Assembly: GCF_010389155.1 (NCBI RefSeq)
Contig: NC_057765.1
Span: 39,637,559-39,701,558, forward strand
Direction of reading: 5' to 3'
Length of the DNA: 64,000 bases
From: Erigeron canadensis
Lineage: Eukaryota; Streptophyta; Magnoliopsida; Asterales; Asteraceae
Shown: in pieces, positions 10,920 through 24,262 of the stretch
Layout of the letters: every line of letters begins with the position of its first letter
Position numbering within the stretch: the first letter of the stretch is position 1
Notes under the pieces: generated by a model
Told to the model about the DNA's origin: nothing
The model's input: only the letters and a program-made list of their open reading frames with translations
The model's database searches: none
Made by a program: the position numbers and the translations under genes

Positions 10920-12490
10920 CCTGGGCTTGGCTGGCCTTTGTCCACCAGCAAACAACTCTGACACTTTCTGTATGGTTTAGTTTTAGTAGCTAGCTAGCAT
11001 GCGTGGAGAATTGTAAAGCCCAATCTGACTCTCAGTCGATTGCTTGCAACTATTAGTTTGTTTTTTTTATACAAGTAAATTTCCAGGAAATAAAAGTGTC
11101 TCTTTCTATATCTCTAGTTATTTTCTAGCTTGTAATAATGTAGTCAGGGTTTGGGCATGGTAACTTTAAATTTGAATTTTGGAGGACATAAAGACTTTAT
11201 CCCTAATCATCATGTATTCTCATTATGGAATTTTCTCCCATTTCTACTGGAAGGGAGCTCTTTAGTGCAAACATAGTTATAACTGTGTATGTTAGACCTA
11301 CCGTTGTCGAATCACGAAGTCAAATTCATCTTTCAAAAAATAAATAAATTTGGGTGCTGATATTTGATAAATATACAATACTATTCATTTTATCCATCTA
11401 CAACCATAACTGTGTAAGAGAGTTGTATACTATGTAACAATATACGCTTATTTGTTATAGTTTAGATAAAATATGTTGTAGATGTTGTAGATTTATCATA
11501 GTTTAGATAAAATATGTTGTAGATTTATCATCGTTTATTGAATGTGGATTATCTTTTTCATTTCAATACCACTACTGGTTGCCATTTACTAAAATGTCCT
11601 GTATATATGTAACTGAAAAGTCGGGCTAGAGGATGCGCGCTGAGCCTTTTGCCCTGTTCTAGAAAATCAACATTATTTTTTTCTTCATCCGTACATTCCA
11701 ATCAAACAACCGATCATTTTAATGTTAAATCTTAATTCAGCCATTGTCTAATTGTGAAGTGCAAGAGCTAGCTTGTTAATATTTAGCACTTAACTTGTTG
11801 GTATTTGTGACATGTAATTATCAATGACGTACAATTATAGATTCTATTAGTAATATACTCGTTAGTAATCGATGTGGTTTTAATCCGTATTCTATTACGA
11901 GTATAACCGTAGACGCAATTTGAATCACATTGTAGTCATAGTCTAGATCACATTTTTTAGGTAAAATCAGACCGTAAACTTTTCGAATATAGAAAGATAA
12001 ATTCCCTGGTTAAGAGTGACATAAAAATAAAAGCAGTAATAAAACACCCAGACCAAAAAGAAATAATGTTGATTAAAGGAATCTCTTAAGAAGGAACCAT
12101 TTTGATTTTCCACCACAAAGATTGTTTAATTCAAACATTTTTTAGTACATTAACATGGATTATGCTATAAATTGTTAAATAAACTTTTTTGTCCTTTTTT
12201 TGACAGGCAAGCCCCCTCTCTTTCTTTCGGTTACATTAGTCAATTGTAATGAACCGACTATGCATGATTCTCAGCGTTTAAAATATGCCTCCAATATTAA
12301 AGCATTATTTGTTAAAGTATGTAAGGAAAAAAAAAAGGTCATGAAAGGTTTGCGTTTTGATTGATGAACTGTTTTGTAAGGAAATCGAAATGTTCTACCT
12401 TACTAAAATATAGTACTCCATAATTTGACATTTAATTTTGACGATAAATATTTTTGTTTATTTTATATAATTTATTTACATACACGATCG
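10920..12490. other. gene-free stretch
   Basis: No gene recognised on either strand. It holds a 40-bp-period direct repeat at 11459-11532 and a 12-base match to the miR159/319 core near 11246 that lacks a partner arm. Confidence 0.35.
11459..11532. repeat. Direct tandem repeat, period 40 bp
   Basis: AGTTTAGATAAAATATGTTG occurs at 11459 and 11499, with the following TAGATTTATCAT also shared. Confidence 0.75.
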
Positions 12491-12494
12491 AGAT

Positions 12495-12680
12495 GTTTCC
12501 TGATGTATAATACCGACTAACGTACCTGTAACGGCTTATGGTCTAGTCATGAAAGTCTGTGGGTTTTTTCCCTAAATCACCTGCAACGGCTTATGATCTA
12601 TATCTCGTAATCTAAAGTACGTGCAGTCACCATTATACGGTGAGATGTTACCTGATGTGTAATACTAACTAACTAATAAA
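12495..12680 (+). mobile_element. SINE-type remnant
   Basis: The part GCAACGGCTTATGATC ... CACCATTATACGGTGAGATG ... GATGTGTAATAC matches in order the body of the better preserved SINE at 58167-58385 (GTAACGGCTCATAGTC ... CACCATTATACGGTATACGG ... GATGTCGTATACC). A partial second copy of the same motif lies just before it. The tRNA-like head is not evident, so this is a truncated or rearranged copy. Confidence 0.45.
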
Positions 12681-13343
12681 AAAAATAACTAATCATGTCA
12701 TTACACCTTTTAACTTTTGTGATAAATGGCTCCCTCTTTGACAAGATAAGAAAAGTTATCTATTTTATGTCAGTTTTTTTAAAAGACAATTACAATTACA
12801 ATGTCGACATCATGGTAGTTGACACAATTGATCTATCAATCTGGCCAACATGTTTTAATGACAACCTCAGACACTACAAGAGTATTAGTCATTGCTGATT
12901 AACAATTGGATCTTTGGAAATATTTCAACGAGATATCTTCTAAATGAAAAAAGGGGATAATGACCAAAGCAGAGATTTTGATAGACAATGACCATATGTC
13001 CATATAGAAATCGGTTCAGGACTAGACTTCCGTTCGAAAACAATCATAAGCTATATATTAAACATAATCTTAAAAAAAAATTACAAAAAAAAAAAAAGGA
13101 AAAAAGTGAAGCTATAAATTAAAGAAGCAATCCTTTTAGAATGTTGTCATTTCTTTTATAATTAGCTAATGAACCTGGGTATTTAAATAAACTTTTGCTA
13201 ATACTTGATACGTGTGTAAACCAAATAGATCTAATAATGTGTAAATGAGTTGTCGTTACCACCTTTATAAAACTATCTTTTTTAATATATTTTGGGAAAA
13301 AATAGTTATATGAAAATATCATATACACATTAAAATGAGTTTC

Positions 13344-13497
13344 ATCAATATATTTCGAGCAATAAAAAAAAGAATTTAATATTAACAAAGAAATGAGAAA
13401 AAAAAATGAAAAAAAAATAAAATTAAGATCAATATGTTTCGAGCAATAAAAAAAAATTTAAGATTAACAAAGAAATGAGAAAAAAGAAAAATGAAAT
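13344..13497. repeat. Direct tandem duplication, period about 84 bp
   Basis: Two A-rich copies, each starting ATCAATATRTTTCGAGCAAT and containing TTAACAAAGAAATGAGAAAA, begin at 13344 and 13428. Confidence 0.75.
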
Positions 13498-13499
13498 TA

Positions 13500-14912
13500 C
13501 TAAAAAATAAAAACAAAAAACAAAACATCATATGATGTCATGTTTTATATAAGGCAACTTAAGAAAAAAATTATTAAATTGACACATTGGAATTTTTCTA
13601 AAAATAACTTACAAAAACAATTTTCTTTTATTTATATAAGAGATATAAGAGATTAGGAGAATTTAAATAGATTAGAATTTTAAAATATGCAGCAGCACTC
13701 CATAATATAAACTAGGTTGAAAATTAAATTGGACACATTTAAGACCATTTACATGACTACATCAAGGTTGTCCATAAAGATAAAAAATTTGATAATAGTA
13801 TCACATTTTCTTTATAAATTTACGGTTATTACGCATTATATATTTGTGTGAATTGTATGTTGTGGGTGATAAGGTGAGGATATCATCATTGGGTATTTGT
13901 GGGGAAAGATGGTGATGGATGTGCTTGTGTGTGTATGCATATAAATTGTATGTATATATAAGTTAGGTGTTTGTAAGAAGAATAAATATGTTATTGTGAT
14001 AGGTTAAAAATGTTTATGAGAATGATGTATGGAAAGATAACATGACACGCTAATTAAATTGTTTATGCGATAGACAATTTAATTTTAAGCATACACCACT
14101 AATCATGTTTCACAATGTTATATAATACAACTATCTTTAAACATATTTGACAGTGTACAAATAAAATTAGATTGGTATATGAATCATTACCCAATTAGTA
14201 ATGTTGGGCTTCATTATTTCTTTACCAATAGGGCAAGATATGTGGAATTGTGGATGTTACTTTTTACTATTGAAGAATTGATTTAAAGTAGACATATGCA
14301 TGATTAACAAATTGTTTTACAATTTAGATTAGATGCTGCTTTGTGACATGGGTCCTTTTGTCATATCGTGTCCTTATGACCTGTTTACATTTGGAGTAAA
14401 AAGTTTTTTCTATTTCTTTAATATATTTTATTATTATGAAAAATATCAAGAAATTTATCGTATACTATTAGTTTGACTAGGTTCACGTTAAAGTACCATT
14501 TCACATATTAGATCTCTAATTAACTTTTGATGAGGAATCAGTTCGCGATAAAAAAAAACTCATCGCATAATAAGTCCCTAATTTAAACATTCAATCATGA
14601 ACTCTTATTACCTAAAGAGTTGGAAGGGGAAATTAATTCCCTATGGTTACCTCTATATATGCCTAAAATAATACTCGCTTCTAAAAACTTTTGTAAAAAA
14701 CAAACCTTTTTTACCAACAAACCATTTGATTTGATGATAGTTGAGTAAATAACTTTTAGATAATTTACTTCAATTTTATGTGTTTTGACGCATTGTATTT
14801 CTTATTAGCTATACATAGGGGTGTTCGTTGTCCAGTTAGATCTGTTTGTGAAGAATCCAATAATTGTATAATCAAAAGTTTTGAAACACTATTGATTATA
14901 CAAAATTTGGTA
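13500..14912. other. AT-rich gene-free stretch
   Basis: No protein, tRNA or terminal repeat recognised. A palindromic AT-rich tract with GCGATAGACAATTTAATT lies near 14068. Confidence 0.3.
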
Positions 14913-14920
14913 ATTTACAT

Positions 14921-15431
14921 TAAGGCTGGCATAACAGGTCACACAAAACTTGTTAAGACACGAACCTGTTAAGGTGAAACACGAACACGACCTGTTAACT
15001 AAGTGTGTCCTTTTTTTCAAACACGAACACGACACGAAAATTAACAGGTGCAGCTGTTAAGACCTGTTAAGAAACCTGTTAACATATATTTTATAGAATT
15101 TTTGACTAATATTAAAAGAAAAACCTTAAAGATACAAAAATTCTTACAATTCTCAACTATTATATAGCAATAATAATCCTTACATTACAAAAGTTCATGG
15201 ACATTTACCTTATAAAAAAATATCAAATCATAATATCAATTCGTAGTATTTTATATATATGTATAATTTTAACAGGTCCTAACAGGTCCAAATCTGTTAA
15301 GACACGAATCTTAACAGGTCTTAACAGGTCCGGATCTGTTAAGACACGAAACCTGTTAAAGTCAAACACGAAATCTGTTAAGAACAAGTCGTGTCGTGTT
15401 AACATGTTCCGTGTCAAAATTGTCAGCCTTA
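14921..15431. mobile_element. Non-autonomous hAT-type element with perfect 8-bp TSD
   Basis: Terminal inverted repeats are TAAGGCTGGCAT (left) and the complement of TAAGGCTGACAA (right). The element is flanked by a perfect 8-bp duplication ATTTACAT at 14913-14920 and 15432-15439, the hAT signature. Both subterminal regions are packed with AACAGGT/ACCTGTT and ACACGAA motifs on both strands, as expected of transposase-binding repeats. At 511 bp it has no transposase. A relative in the opposite orientation lies at 46497-47319. Confidence 0.88.
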
Positions 15432-15910
15432 ATTTACATAAATATTGATTTTTTTAAGTTATGATTTTGAAATTATGTTGTTAATAACAAACATTGAAAA
15501 ACTTCATGTAAGTTCAATATACATTTTATTTGGGTCATATGAAGACGACCTAAATGACCCAAACTATAACCACCCAAATCCAAATGACTCAAATTTTATT
15601 CGTTTAAGTTAGGAGTTACTATTTTAAGCCATAATAACCCGACCTAAAATTTTTAAAACCTAAATTACTTGACCCATAAACAATCTTGTTGTGGAATAAA
15701 AAGTACAATATATGAGGATTTAGGTGGTGTTTGTTATGCATTTTTGAGAGTGTGTTCAGGGTTTAGGTTTAATAAAAGTAGTTTGGTTTACGTAAATGTT
15801 ACGTATATTTATTTATATATTTATTTAATTTTTTTGTAAAGGTAACTTTTTTTACAAATGGTCTTGAAAAGATAAACAAAAATTAAATACAATTACAAAA
15901 TACACAATAC

Positions 15911-16120
15911 TTACAATACATTGAATTTATTCCATAAAAACCCCATAGACTTAATGTTGTGCACAATCTTGATCGGAAATAGCTGGATGTTGGAAAACTT
16001 TTTTTCGTTTCTAGCTATCCAAATGCAACATCTGTCATGAAAATAAGTCCATTGAATACCTTTCTTTTCTTCCTTTCCATCCGCATGAATCCGTGCATCT
16101 CGATAAGATCTCTTACTGAA
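15911..16120 (-). pseudogene. LINE/reverse-transcriptase C-terminal fragment
   Basis: On the minus strand a frame ending with TAA at 15911 reads ..DRCCIWIARNEKKFSN and later HNIKSMGFLWNK. This resembles the C-terminal end of plant non-LTR reverse transcriptase-like proteins, downstream of the zinc-binding domain, where WxIWxARNxxxF..N is followed by I...GFLW. No N-terminal RT domain is present nearby, so it is a 3' end remnant. Confidence 0.55.
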
Positions 16121-16370
16121 AGAGACACATTTTTGAAATACTTTACGTCGACAGTGAAATGTGATGCCAGGAAATAGTCGAACTAAAATTGTTCATATAG
16201 CGTAAAAAAAGAAGAACCTACATTTAGCCCAAGTTCATCAATCATGGGCTGAATAAGAATAACCAAAATAATGTGATAACACATTTAGGCAGTTGGGCCT
16301 ACCTTCATGATATGAATAGGAAATGTAAAACGGAGTTGTGAACTACTGATTGATCTTACATTCTTACTAT

Positions 16371-16990
16371 TAGGGTTGTCAATGGGTTCGGGTTGGCAGG
16401 TTCGGGTTGGTGGGTTGAAAAACTCCGACCCTAACCTAACCCACTAAAAGTTTCAGGTCAGAAATTTCAACCCTGACCCACAACCCGCCAACTCATGACC
16501 CAACCCATGTGACCCGAGAAGCAAATATATATAAATATAAAATGGAATAAATCAACCAATATAAAGCTTTATCATTGATGGTGTAAGCCGAAAACGAAAG
16601 GTACAAAAAAGAAAGAAATACGAGGGTAATATTAATACTTGGCACAAAGTTAACAAACTTACCGTCTCATCCTACATCACTTATCATCTCACAAAATTTT
16701 GAATCCTCCTTTTATTTCATATTTGTAATTACTTTAGGTTAGAAATATAAAAAATGAGAATAGGACGTATGAATTAGTGTAATGTGGAGTATGAACTATT
16801 ATATATAATTCAAATATTTTAAATGTATTGGGTTGGCGGGTCGACCTGACAACCCAACCCGAACCCAACCCAGAAAAATCAGGTTGGTGGGTTGGCGGGT
16901 TGGTAGGTCGAAAATACTCAAACCTAATTCATATTTTTTTCGTGTTGGGTTCGGGTTGAGTTTCGGGTTGGGTCGAAATTGACAACCCTA
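16371..16990. mobile_element. Non-autonomous hAT-type element with perfect 8-bp TSD
   Basis: The ends TAGGGTTGTCAAT and ATTGACAACCCTA are perfect inverted repeats, flanked by the 8-bp duplication CTTACTAT at 16363-16370 and 16991-16998. Both subterminal regions are rich in GGGTTGG/GGGTTCGGGT motifs. The element is 620 bp with an AT-rich core and no coding capacity. Confidence 0.93.
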
Positions 16991-16999
16991 CTTACTATA

Positions 17000-19420
17000 T
17001 ATTATGGGAGAATTGAAGATGAGGTTTTCACACTCAATTTTAGTGAAATAACAATTTTGTCTTTCTAGATAAAAGTGAAAATAAGTTTTAAAGGCCTATT
17101 TGAAGAACACATGAAGGTTTATTTATTTATTATTTTTATCTTAGACAGAATTAAAATAAGTTTTAAAGGCCTCTATATCTGAATTTGGAGAAAGATTATC
17201 TATGTTTCTAACTTTTTTTCATACACATTGAAAGGATGATGGAGTGTTTGGTATAATAGAATGGAAAGGGTAAAAAGAGAATGAGAAATGGTAAAAAGAG
17301 AATGAGAAAGACTTATCATGTTTTATTGCAATTGAGAATGAGAAAGAGCATTCCCTCTATTTTTTATAAATTGTAGATAATGGATGAGAATGAAATTTTT
17401 GTTTTTTTGTTTTATTGATGTTATACGTACTAAATTTAATATTTTTCATATAAACATTCTCTGCTTATATCAAACAACGTAATCTATTCTCTTTCCAAAT
17501 AATCATTTTATTTCCTACTATATTCATTCCCATCTCTTATATAAATAAAATAAGTTTTTTATGACATTATTATTTTTTAAATAATGCTTATTTGTCATTA
17601 TTACATTTATTTATATCAACTTTATCTTTTTTACCTTTTTGATTTATGACATCATCATATTTAAAGTTTAAAATATTTTCTATTTGATTTATGATTTATG
17701 TCTTTTTTCTTAACATAAACCAAATTAATGTAAATTAATATGTAATTATCTAATTTATTTTTTCTTTTTTATTTTATTTAATTTACTCATGATACTAGAC
17801 TTTCCTTCTTTAAATTTATTTCATTTTTGTTATTTATGATATCCTTTTCTATAAAAAAAAAAAATTAGTTCTAATTTTCTTTTGAAAACTTTAACAGTTT
17901 ATACATGGTCTTTTAAATTTTCATCATTTAAATAATTTAATCATGATAGATTTTTAAAGTATTCACATATTATGCGGGTTAATAAGTTAATTATATCTAA
18001 ACTCCTTTATAAAAATTATTTCATTTTCTAAAAAATTTTCACTATCACGATTAAATCAACCTACACCACTTGACACCGCCACCAACACCAATAGTGCTAT
18101 CACCGACACCACTAGACCGTCTTCTCCACCACTGTCGCTGCATTGCTCAGGTACCATACTCGTATATTCAAAATATAATGTGTACTATTTCAAGATTTTG
18201 AGTATGGTTGAACTATTTCAAAGTTTTTAGATATCAAGGTAACTTAATATCACAAAACTTTTATTAATAAGCCCGAATTGAACCCGGGTTATTAGCTAGT
18301 TCTCAATTACGTTTCCATTTTTTTTATTCACTCCAACAAAATACCCTAACAATAATTGATGTAAGACGTTACGAAGAGAACTTTATTTACTTTAGTAACT
18401 TATTTCTACATATTCTATTAGAAAATGGACAAGAAATCATTTTCTTCAAAAAAAACATGTATTTTGTTGGAATGCAACCCCAGATATGATAACTTGACCT
18501 TTGTTCAAGCCATATGTCTTTCCTAATTCCCCGGAATTCAATCCCCCGCCAACCTAATCATCTCCATAGCCATTCCCACAGGTACCGGCCATATATCAGC
18601 CGTGACGCCGCTATCTTTTGATCTTAAACCCATTAATTTCCATTTTTTTTTATCCTCAATGATTTTACGATCAAAACACAATTTTTATTCGACGGATTCA
18701 ATGGGTTCAAATCCCTACAACATCTTCGCTCTATCCTTTAATTTTTTAGGTATATCCCCATGTTGTTGTTTTTTTAATTATTATTTTTAATATCGTATAT
18801 ATGTATATGCATAATGTATAATGCATGCGTACTTTTTATATGCTTCATACAAATCAATATATATATGGATACACATTGCATCGATATCTCCTATTATATA
18901 AAGTTGAAATGTTGAAAACCTTTTCTTCTTGAATTTGCATTGTCATTTGCAATTGAAAGGGCTTGATCTTAGGGGGAAAAGGAAAGGAAAGGAACTGCCC
19001 ACTACCGTCTTCCACGAGTTTTTGGGCTCCAATAGCTTGACGGTGTACGAGGGAGGTTAAGATGTACACAGACCTTACCTTTACCTAGGTAGAGAGGCTA
19101 CTTTCAGGTTCTACCTAAATGGTAGAGAGGACCTCCAACCTTTGCATGGGATGAGATCAACCTCTGACCTGTTCTCCAGATGCCAGGGTGTTTATCATTA
19201 ATCCAAACCAGGCTATTTATTTTTTGGGAAAATGTGAAACTTAAAATGTATAATGACTGAGCATTGAATCGTCGATGCGTTTTTTTTATATAAAAAAATC
19301 GTATTCTAAGAAGCAGTAATAGTAGTTTAGTTTTAGCAGATATAATTGAGGCATTAAACACATGAATGGTGATTTACTTAGAGGGTGTTTGCGAATGTTT
19401 AGTCAAGTGCTTATATATAG
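17000..19420. other. AT-rich gene-free stretch
   Basis: No gene recognised. It holds a pyrimidine-rich low-complexity part (17570-17900), a triplet-rich repeat (18057-18150), and a short stretch CCCGGGTTCAATTCGGGC on the minus strand near 18272-18289 that resembles a tRNA B-box but has no A-box partner. Confidence 0.3.
18057..18150. repeat. Imperfect ACC triplet-rich repeat
   Basis: CACC, ACC and CGCC-type imperfect triplets like those at 9228-9355. Confidence 0.45.
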
Positions 19421-19428
19421 GTATTTTC

Positions 19429-19614
19429 TAAGGGGGTGTTTGGTGTTGTGTTTACAAAACTGCTTTTTGGAAAAACATGTATGTACATGCTTCTCCAAAT
19501 CTGCTTTTTCATAACAGATAATCGCTTTTTCATCCAAACACTCTTCTAGATTAATTGGTTTTTCAAACGTAATAATCAAATAATCATTTCAAAACGTAAT
19601 CCCAAACACCCTCT
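19429..19614. mobile_element. Short inverted-repeat element (MITE)
   Basis: Left end TAAGGGGGTGTTTGGTGTTG is mirrored by the right end, whose complement reads TAGAGGGTGTTTGGGATTAC. The interior is AT-rich with no coding capacity. A target duplication is not clear, and a second TAGAGGGTGTTTGCG motif at about 19379 suggests a nested or rearranged copy. Confidence 0.5.
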
Positions 19615-20328
19615 AAGTAGATAGACACTTTTGATATTTTGGGTGGTATACCTATTTCATTTTTGAGTATATAGGCATGTTTCCAGCTTATACTGAAAGA
19701 GGATATGCACACTTACAGTTAGTACTTTGCTGCTTTAATTTCTATTTGTACAGTCTTTTAAGAATGTATGTTTCATGATTGTTGCACATGAAGTTTGGTT
19801 TTTGTGAAAATTTGACGACTCTTTTAAATTTATCTCGGATGATTGTTACTCTTCTTTTATATGTGCTCACAAAAGGTCTCAAGTTCGAATCTCACCAGGC
19901 AATATCTTGGGAGTGTCAGGAAAGGGTTCATAAACTGTCACAGGGATATCCCAATGAGGCCACATACGTTTGAGTCATGTTGCCCTTCTGAGTAACCTGA
20001 ACAGTAATTTCATCTGTATATGTGCCAGAGCCTTAAAACTTGAATTCTGAATTTCTGATAAAGCTATTAACTTAGAGAGAACATCACCTACAATACTAGT
20101 TTTTTTCATTTTTAAGTTTATTTTTGTCTTGCTCTCTTATATTGCTACATCCCTTAAAGTTTGGTCTGCAAGTTGCTGATTACTCTATTTACTGAAATAC
20201 TTATTTTGTTTGCTTAAATTGTGAAACTTTGAAATCTGCTCAAACTTTATAAAACTTACTTAATTTCAGGGTGAAGTGCTTAAGATTTATTGTTTCTCAT
20301 TCATGTATTGGGGTTATTTTGGTGCGAA

Positions 20329-23300
20329 ATGGCCTCAAATCATACAACACCTGACTCTGCACCTATCATGAAGGCTACGTCTCATGGAGTATTTCAAGGA
20401 GATAACCCTCTTCATTTTGCACTCCCTCTTGTCATCTTACAGATGGTCCTTGTGCTTGTACTCACCCGAGTCCTTGCTTACCTTTTGAAGCCATTAAGGC
20501 AGCCACGGGTTGTTGCAGAGATCGTTGTAAGTTGCTTAGTCCCAGAGTTGGCCCAATGAACAGGTCAGATGGGTTATATAACGGGTCAAAATGGGATCTT
20601 TTTATGAGCAGTCTGAAACGGGCTAGGTTGACCCAGATACTTTTGTCCAGAATTTTAATCGTTTTAAATTAATTGGCATGGTTATGGTTATCAAATAAGA
20701 TTACTTCAATATTAATTATGAAGTATTTAGAAATCAAACAATTTAAGAAATTTTATACTTTGGGTGATATTTGACCCGTTTTGCATGTACAGTTTACAAC
20801 TATGGGAAATGTCATATAATAGAAATATACAATGTCCATTTTAGTAATCAAAACTTTGTTATATCCATTTAGGTACTTATATATTTATTCGAAGGACTTA
20901 AGCTTGATTTTTAATCAGTCATAATGGCAAAAAAAAAAAAAGACAGAAAGAATTTTAAACTGTAAAAATGAGACTTTATTCGCTCATATACAAGCTATAA
21001 GTACCTACCTAAATGGACATTTGGGGAAAATATTGCTATGTTAAGACATCACCCCTTATACTCTCCAAGTCAAGATTGTCATATGCGCTTGATTTCTTCT
21101 TTCTCATTTCAATTTGCTTAAAAGTTAAAACGTCTGAAATGACAAGTTGTTTAAGATAATTTTTTGACAGGGTGGAGTTTTGCTCGGTCCTTCGGCTTTG
21201 GGCCGTAACAAAGCATATCTGAATACCGTTTTTCCTCCGAGGAGCCTTACAGTATTGGACACACTTGCAAACTTAGGACTGTTATTCTTTCTTTTTCTAG
21301 TTGGTCTTGAGCTCGATCTGCACTCCCTTAGGCGGACCGGTAAGAAAGCACTATGCATAGCTATGGCAGGAATCAGCCTCCCATTCATCCTGGGTACTGG
21401 TGTATCATTTATCCTTATTGGGAGAATCTCTGAACGTGTAAACGAAGGCCCGTTCATTGTTTTCATGGGGGTTGCCATGTCGATTACTGCTTTTCCTGTA
21501 CTTGCACGTATCTTAGCTGAACTGAAGCTCTTGACAACTGATGTTGGGAAAATGGCAATGTCAGCAGCCGCAGTTAATGATGTGGTGGCTTGGATTCTAC
21601 TTGCACTTGCTGTTGCATTATCGGGTACTGGTCGTTCACCACTTGTTGCATTATGGGTTTTCTTGTGTGCGACAGCTTTCATTCTCATGTGCTCGGTTTT
21701 GGTCCCACCGGTTTTCAAATGGATGTCCAAACGGTGTCCTAATGGTGAACCGGTTGATGAGCTATATGTTTGTGTGACTCTTGGTGGTGTTCTAGCTGCA
21801 AGTTTTGTGACCGATACCATTGGAATTCATGCATTGTTTGGGGCATTTGTTGTTGGTGTGTTGATTCCTAAAGAAGGCGCATTCGCAGGGGCATTAGTGG
21901 AAAAAGTGGAGGATCTTGTTTCAGGTTTATTCTTACCACTATACTTTGTATCAAGTGGTTTAAAGACAAATGTGGCCTCCATCAAAGGGGCTCGGTCATG
22001 GGGGTTACTTGTTTTGGTCATTTTTACTGCGTGTTTTGGGAAGATTGCTGGCTCGGTTGGGGTTTGTCTTGTGTGTAAAATACCGTTCATGGAGGCTATT
22101 GCAATCGGGCTTTTGATGAACACAAAAGGGTTGGTTGAGCTTATTGTTCTGAACATTGGGAAAGATCGAGGGGTATGTCTTTGTTAGGGCGCGTAAATGC
22201 AAATGTGAAATTCAGCTACGCTGTCTGATTTCATTTTCAATTTAAGTTGCATATATACATATCCGATAGGACTGATGGTATCGAATAGAAGAGATATTTC
22301 CATATCCATATCCGGTATAAACAGAGGTAAATTTGGGTATGATCATATCACATAGATATGTATTTTTTAGAGGTGAAAAAAAGTCGGGTTTGATAACAGG
22401 TCAAAATATCTGGTACGGGTTGAGTTGACCCGAAACAGGTCTTATTGTAATAGCTTATTTTCGAGTAAATTAATTTAGGGGGTTATTGCATTAGATTTAC
22501 ACTTTTGACAACTTCCGTTTCATTTCCTTCAGCTTATATGACCCATACCCTCTAAGATGGTTTTCCGGAGCTTACCTGTTGCAGGTGATACATAACCCAA
22601 ATTGACCTATTTTTAAGTAAATGAGTTAAAATTGATGGCCTTTTGTATTTCAGGTTACGTTTCTTTATGTAATCTCAACTCATGTTGTTTAGAAATTTCA
22701 GGTGTTAAACGACGAAACGTTTGCTATATTGGTATTGATGGCGCTATTAACGACATTCATCACGACGCCTCTAGTTGTTGCGGTATATAAACCCGCTAAA
22801 GCACCATCAAACTCCCAATACAAACACCGAACACTTCACGGAAGAGGTTCATCCACGAGCCCATTCCGTATGCTGTTCTGCTTCCATAGTGTAAGAAACA
22901 TACCAACTATGATCAACCTAATCGAGGTTTTACGCGGAACTGGAAAGAAAGAGGTGCTTCTAGTCCACGCAATGCACCTCATGGAACTTTCTGAGAGGTC
23001 TTCAGCTATCCTCATGGTTCACAAGGCGAGGAAAAACGGACTCCCATTTTGGAAAAAGGATTCAAATGCCGGACCAGACCAGGTTGTAGTGGCCTTTGAG
23101 GCTTTCCAGCAGCTAAGCAAGGTCTCAATCTGGCCCACAACTGCCATATCTGCTGTTTCGAGTATGCATGAAGATATATGTAGTGGTGCTGAGAGAAACC
23201 GAGCTGCCATGATCATATTACCATTTCATAAGCATCTTAGGCTTGATGGTCAACTCGAAACCACTCGAGCTGAGTACAGGTAATCACTGTTATCGGGTTT

Positions 23301-24262
23301 ATTGCCTAATTATCAACTTACTACTTCCATAGCTTTATTGATAAAATCAGTACTTCAACAGTTCAACCCTATCATAGCGACATACTTTCATTTCGCTATA
23401 AATTTTGACAACGTACCTCTATAAATAACAACATACTTTCAAGATGAGCCGTAATAAAGTTCTTATGATTGGTAAAAAAGTTGTTAGCATGTTTCTAGTT
23501 ATCATAATTCTCGAAGTACTTAGCTATTATTAGTAAAAGTGTGACATCGTTTTGCGATTTAGCTAGCCAAGTTATTTAACAATGCAGCTCGTACATTGTG
23601 ATTTCAGACAAGTGAACCGAAAGGTCTTGGAGTACGCTCCTTGTTCAGTCGGGATCTTGGTTGACCGTGGGTTTGGTGGAACATCGCATATTGCTGCCAG
23701 TAATGTTAACTCACTAGTTACAGTCTTATTCTTTGGTGGTCAAGACGATCACGAGGCATTGGCATATGGAGCCCGGATCGCTGAGCATCCAGGAATTAAC
23801 CTTATTGTAGTACGGTTTCTCCTCAACCCTGCCACACCCACCGCCCCAGAGTCCGTCACTATCGACATCCACGAATCCACGACCTCAGAATCACAATCCA
23901 CCGATGATGAAGTGATCACAGATTTCAAAAGGAAGATCGTCTTAAAGTACAACTCAATGAAGTACGACGAGAGAATGGTGTCAAATGCCTCAGAGATGAC
24001 AGAGATGATTCGTGAATATGGACGGACCAATCTGTTTCTTGTAGGAAGGATGCCAGAAGGCAAAATGGTGGAATTTCTAAAGACGAATACCGAGTGCCCA
24101 GAAATGGGCCCGGTTGGAAACTTGTTAATTTCGCATAGTTTCACTACTGCTGCATCTGTGCTTGTTGTGCAGAAGTATCGTAGTCAATTGTCTTTGCATT
24201 CGTTAGCGTCTTTGAAAGAAGACGAAACTACTGATTGGGTTGATAGACTTGATACCAGCTAG
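20329..24262 (+). CDS. CHX18: Cation/H+ antiporter, CHX18-like
   Basis: Four coding exons (20329-20526, 21171-22172, 22702-23279, 23608-24262) join in frame to 810 aa, the usual CHX length. Residues about 30-420 form the Na+/H+ exchanger-type membrane domain: a hydrophobic N-terminal helix, [10 protein letters not shown] followed by [28 protein letters not shown], and [14 protein letters not shown], then [10 protein letters not shown] with the Asn-Asp pair (N202/D203) expected at the ion site. The C-terminal half is the soluble regulatory region of CHX proteins ([45 protein letters not shown]). CHX proteins exchange K+ (or Na+) for H+ in endosomal, prevacuolar or plasma membranes and affect pH and K+ balance. 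An AG acceptor at 20268-20269 suggests a 5'-UTR intron. Sequence pattern fits the CHX17-19 group; the exact orthologue is an inference. Confidence 0.95.

Noticed and set aside
11236..11262. GAAGGGAGCTCT match to the miR159/319 core
   Set aside because: Only about 12 bases match and no complementary arm is visible within several hundred bases, so it is not a second MIR319/159 hairpin.
18272..18289. Minus-strand CCCGGGTTCAATTCGGGC
   Set aside because: Resembles a T-arm but lacks the rest of a tRNA.
19860..19990. GGTCTCAAGTTCGAATCTCACC tRNA-like stretch upstream of CHX
   Set aside because: B-box-like sequence only; no A box, no target duplication and no defined end, so I do not call a SINE or tRNA.
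21125..21820. 231-codon open frame antisense to the CHX gene
   Set aside because: It mirrors CHX exon 2 exactly and has no similarity or signals of its own; a shadow of a conserved coding exon.
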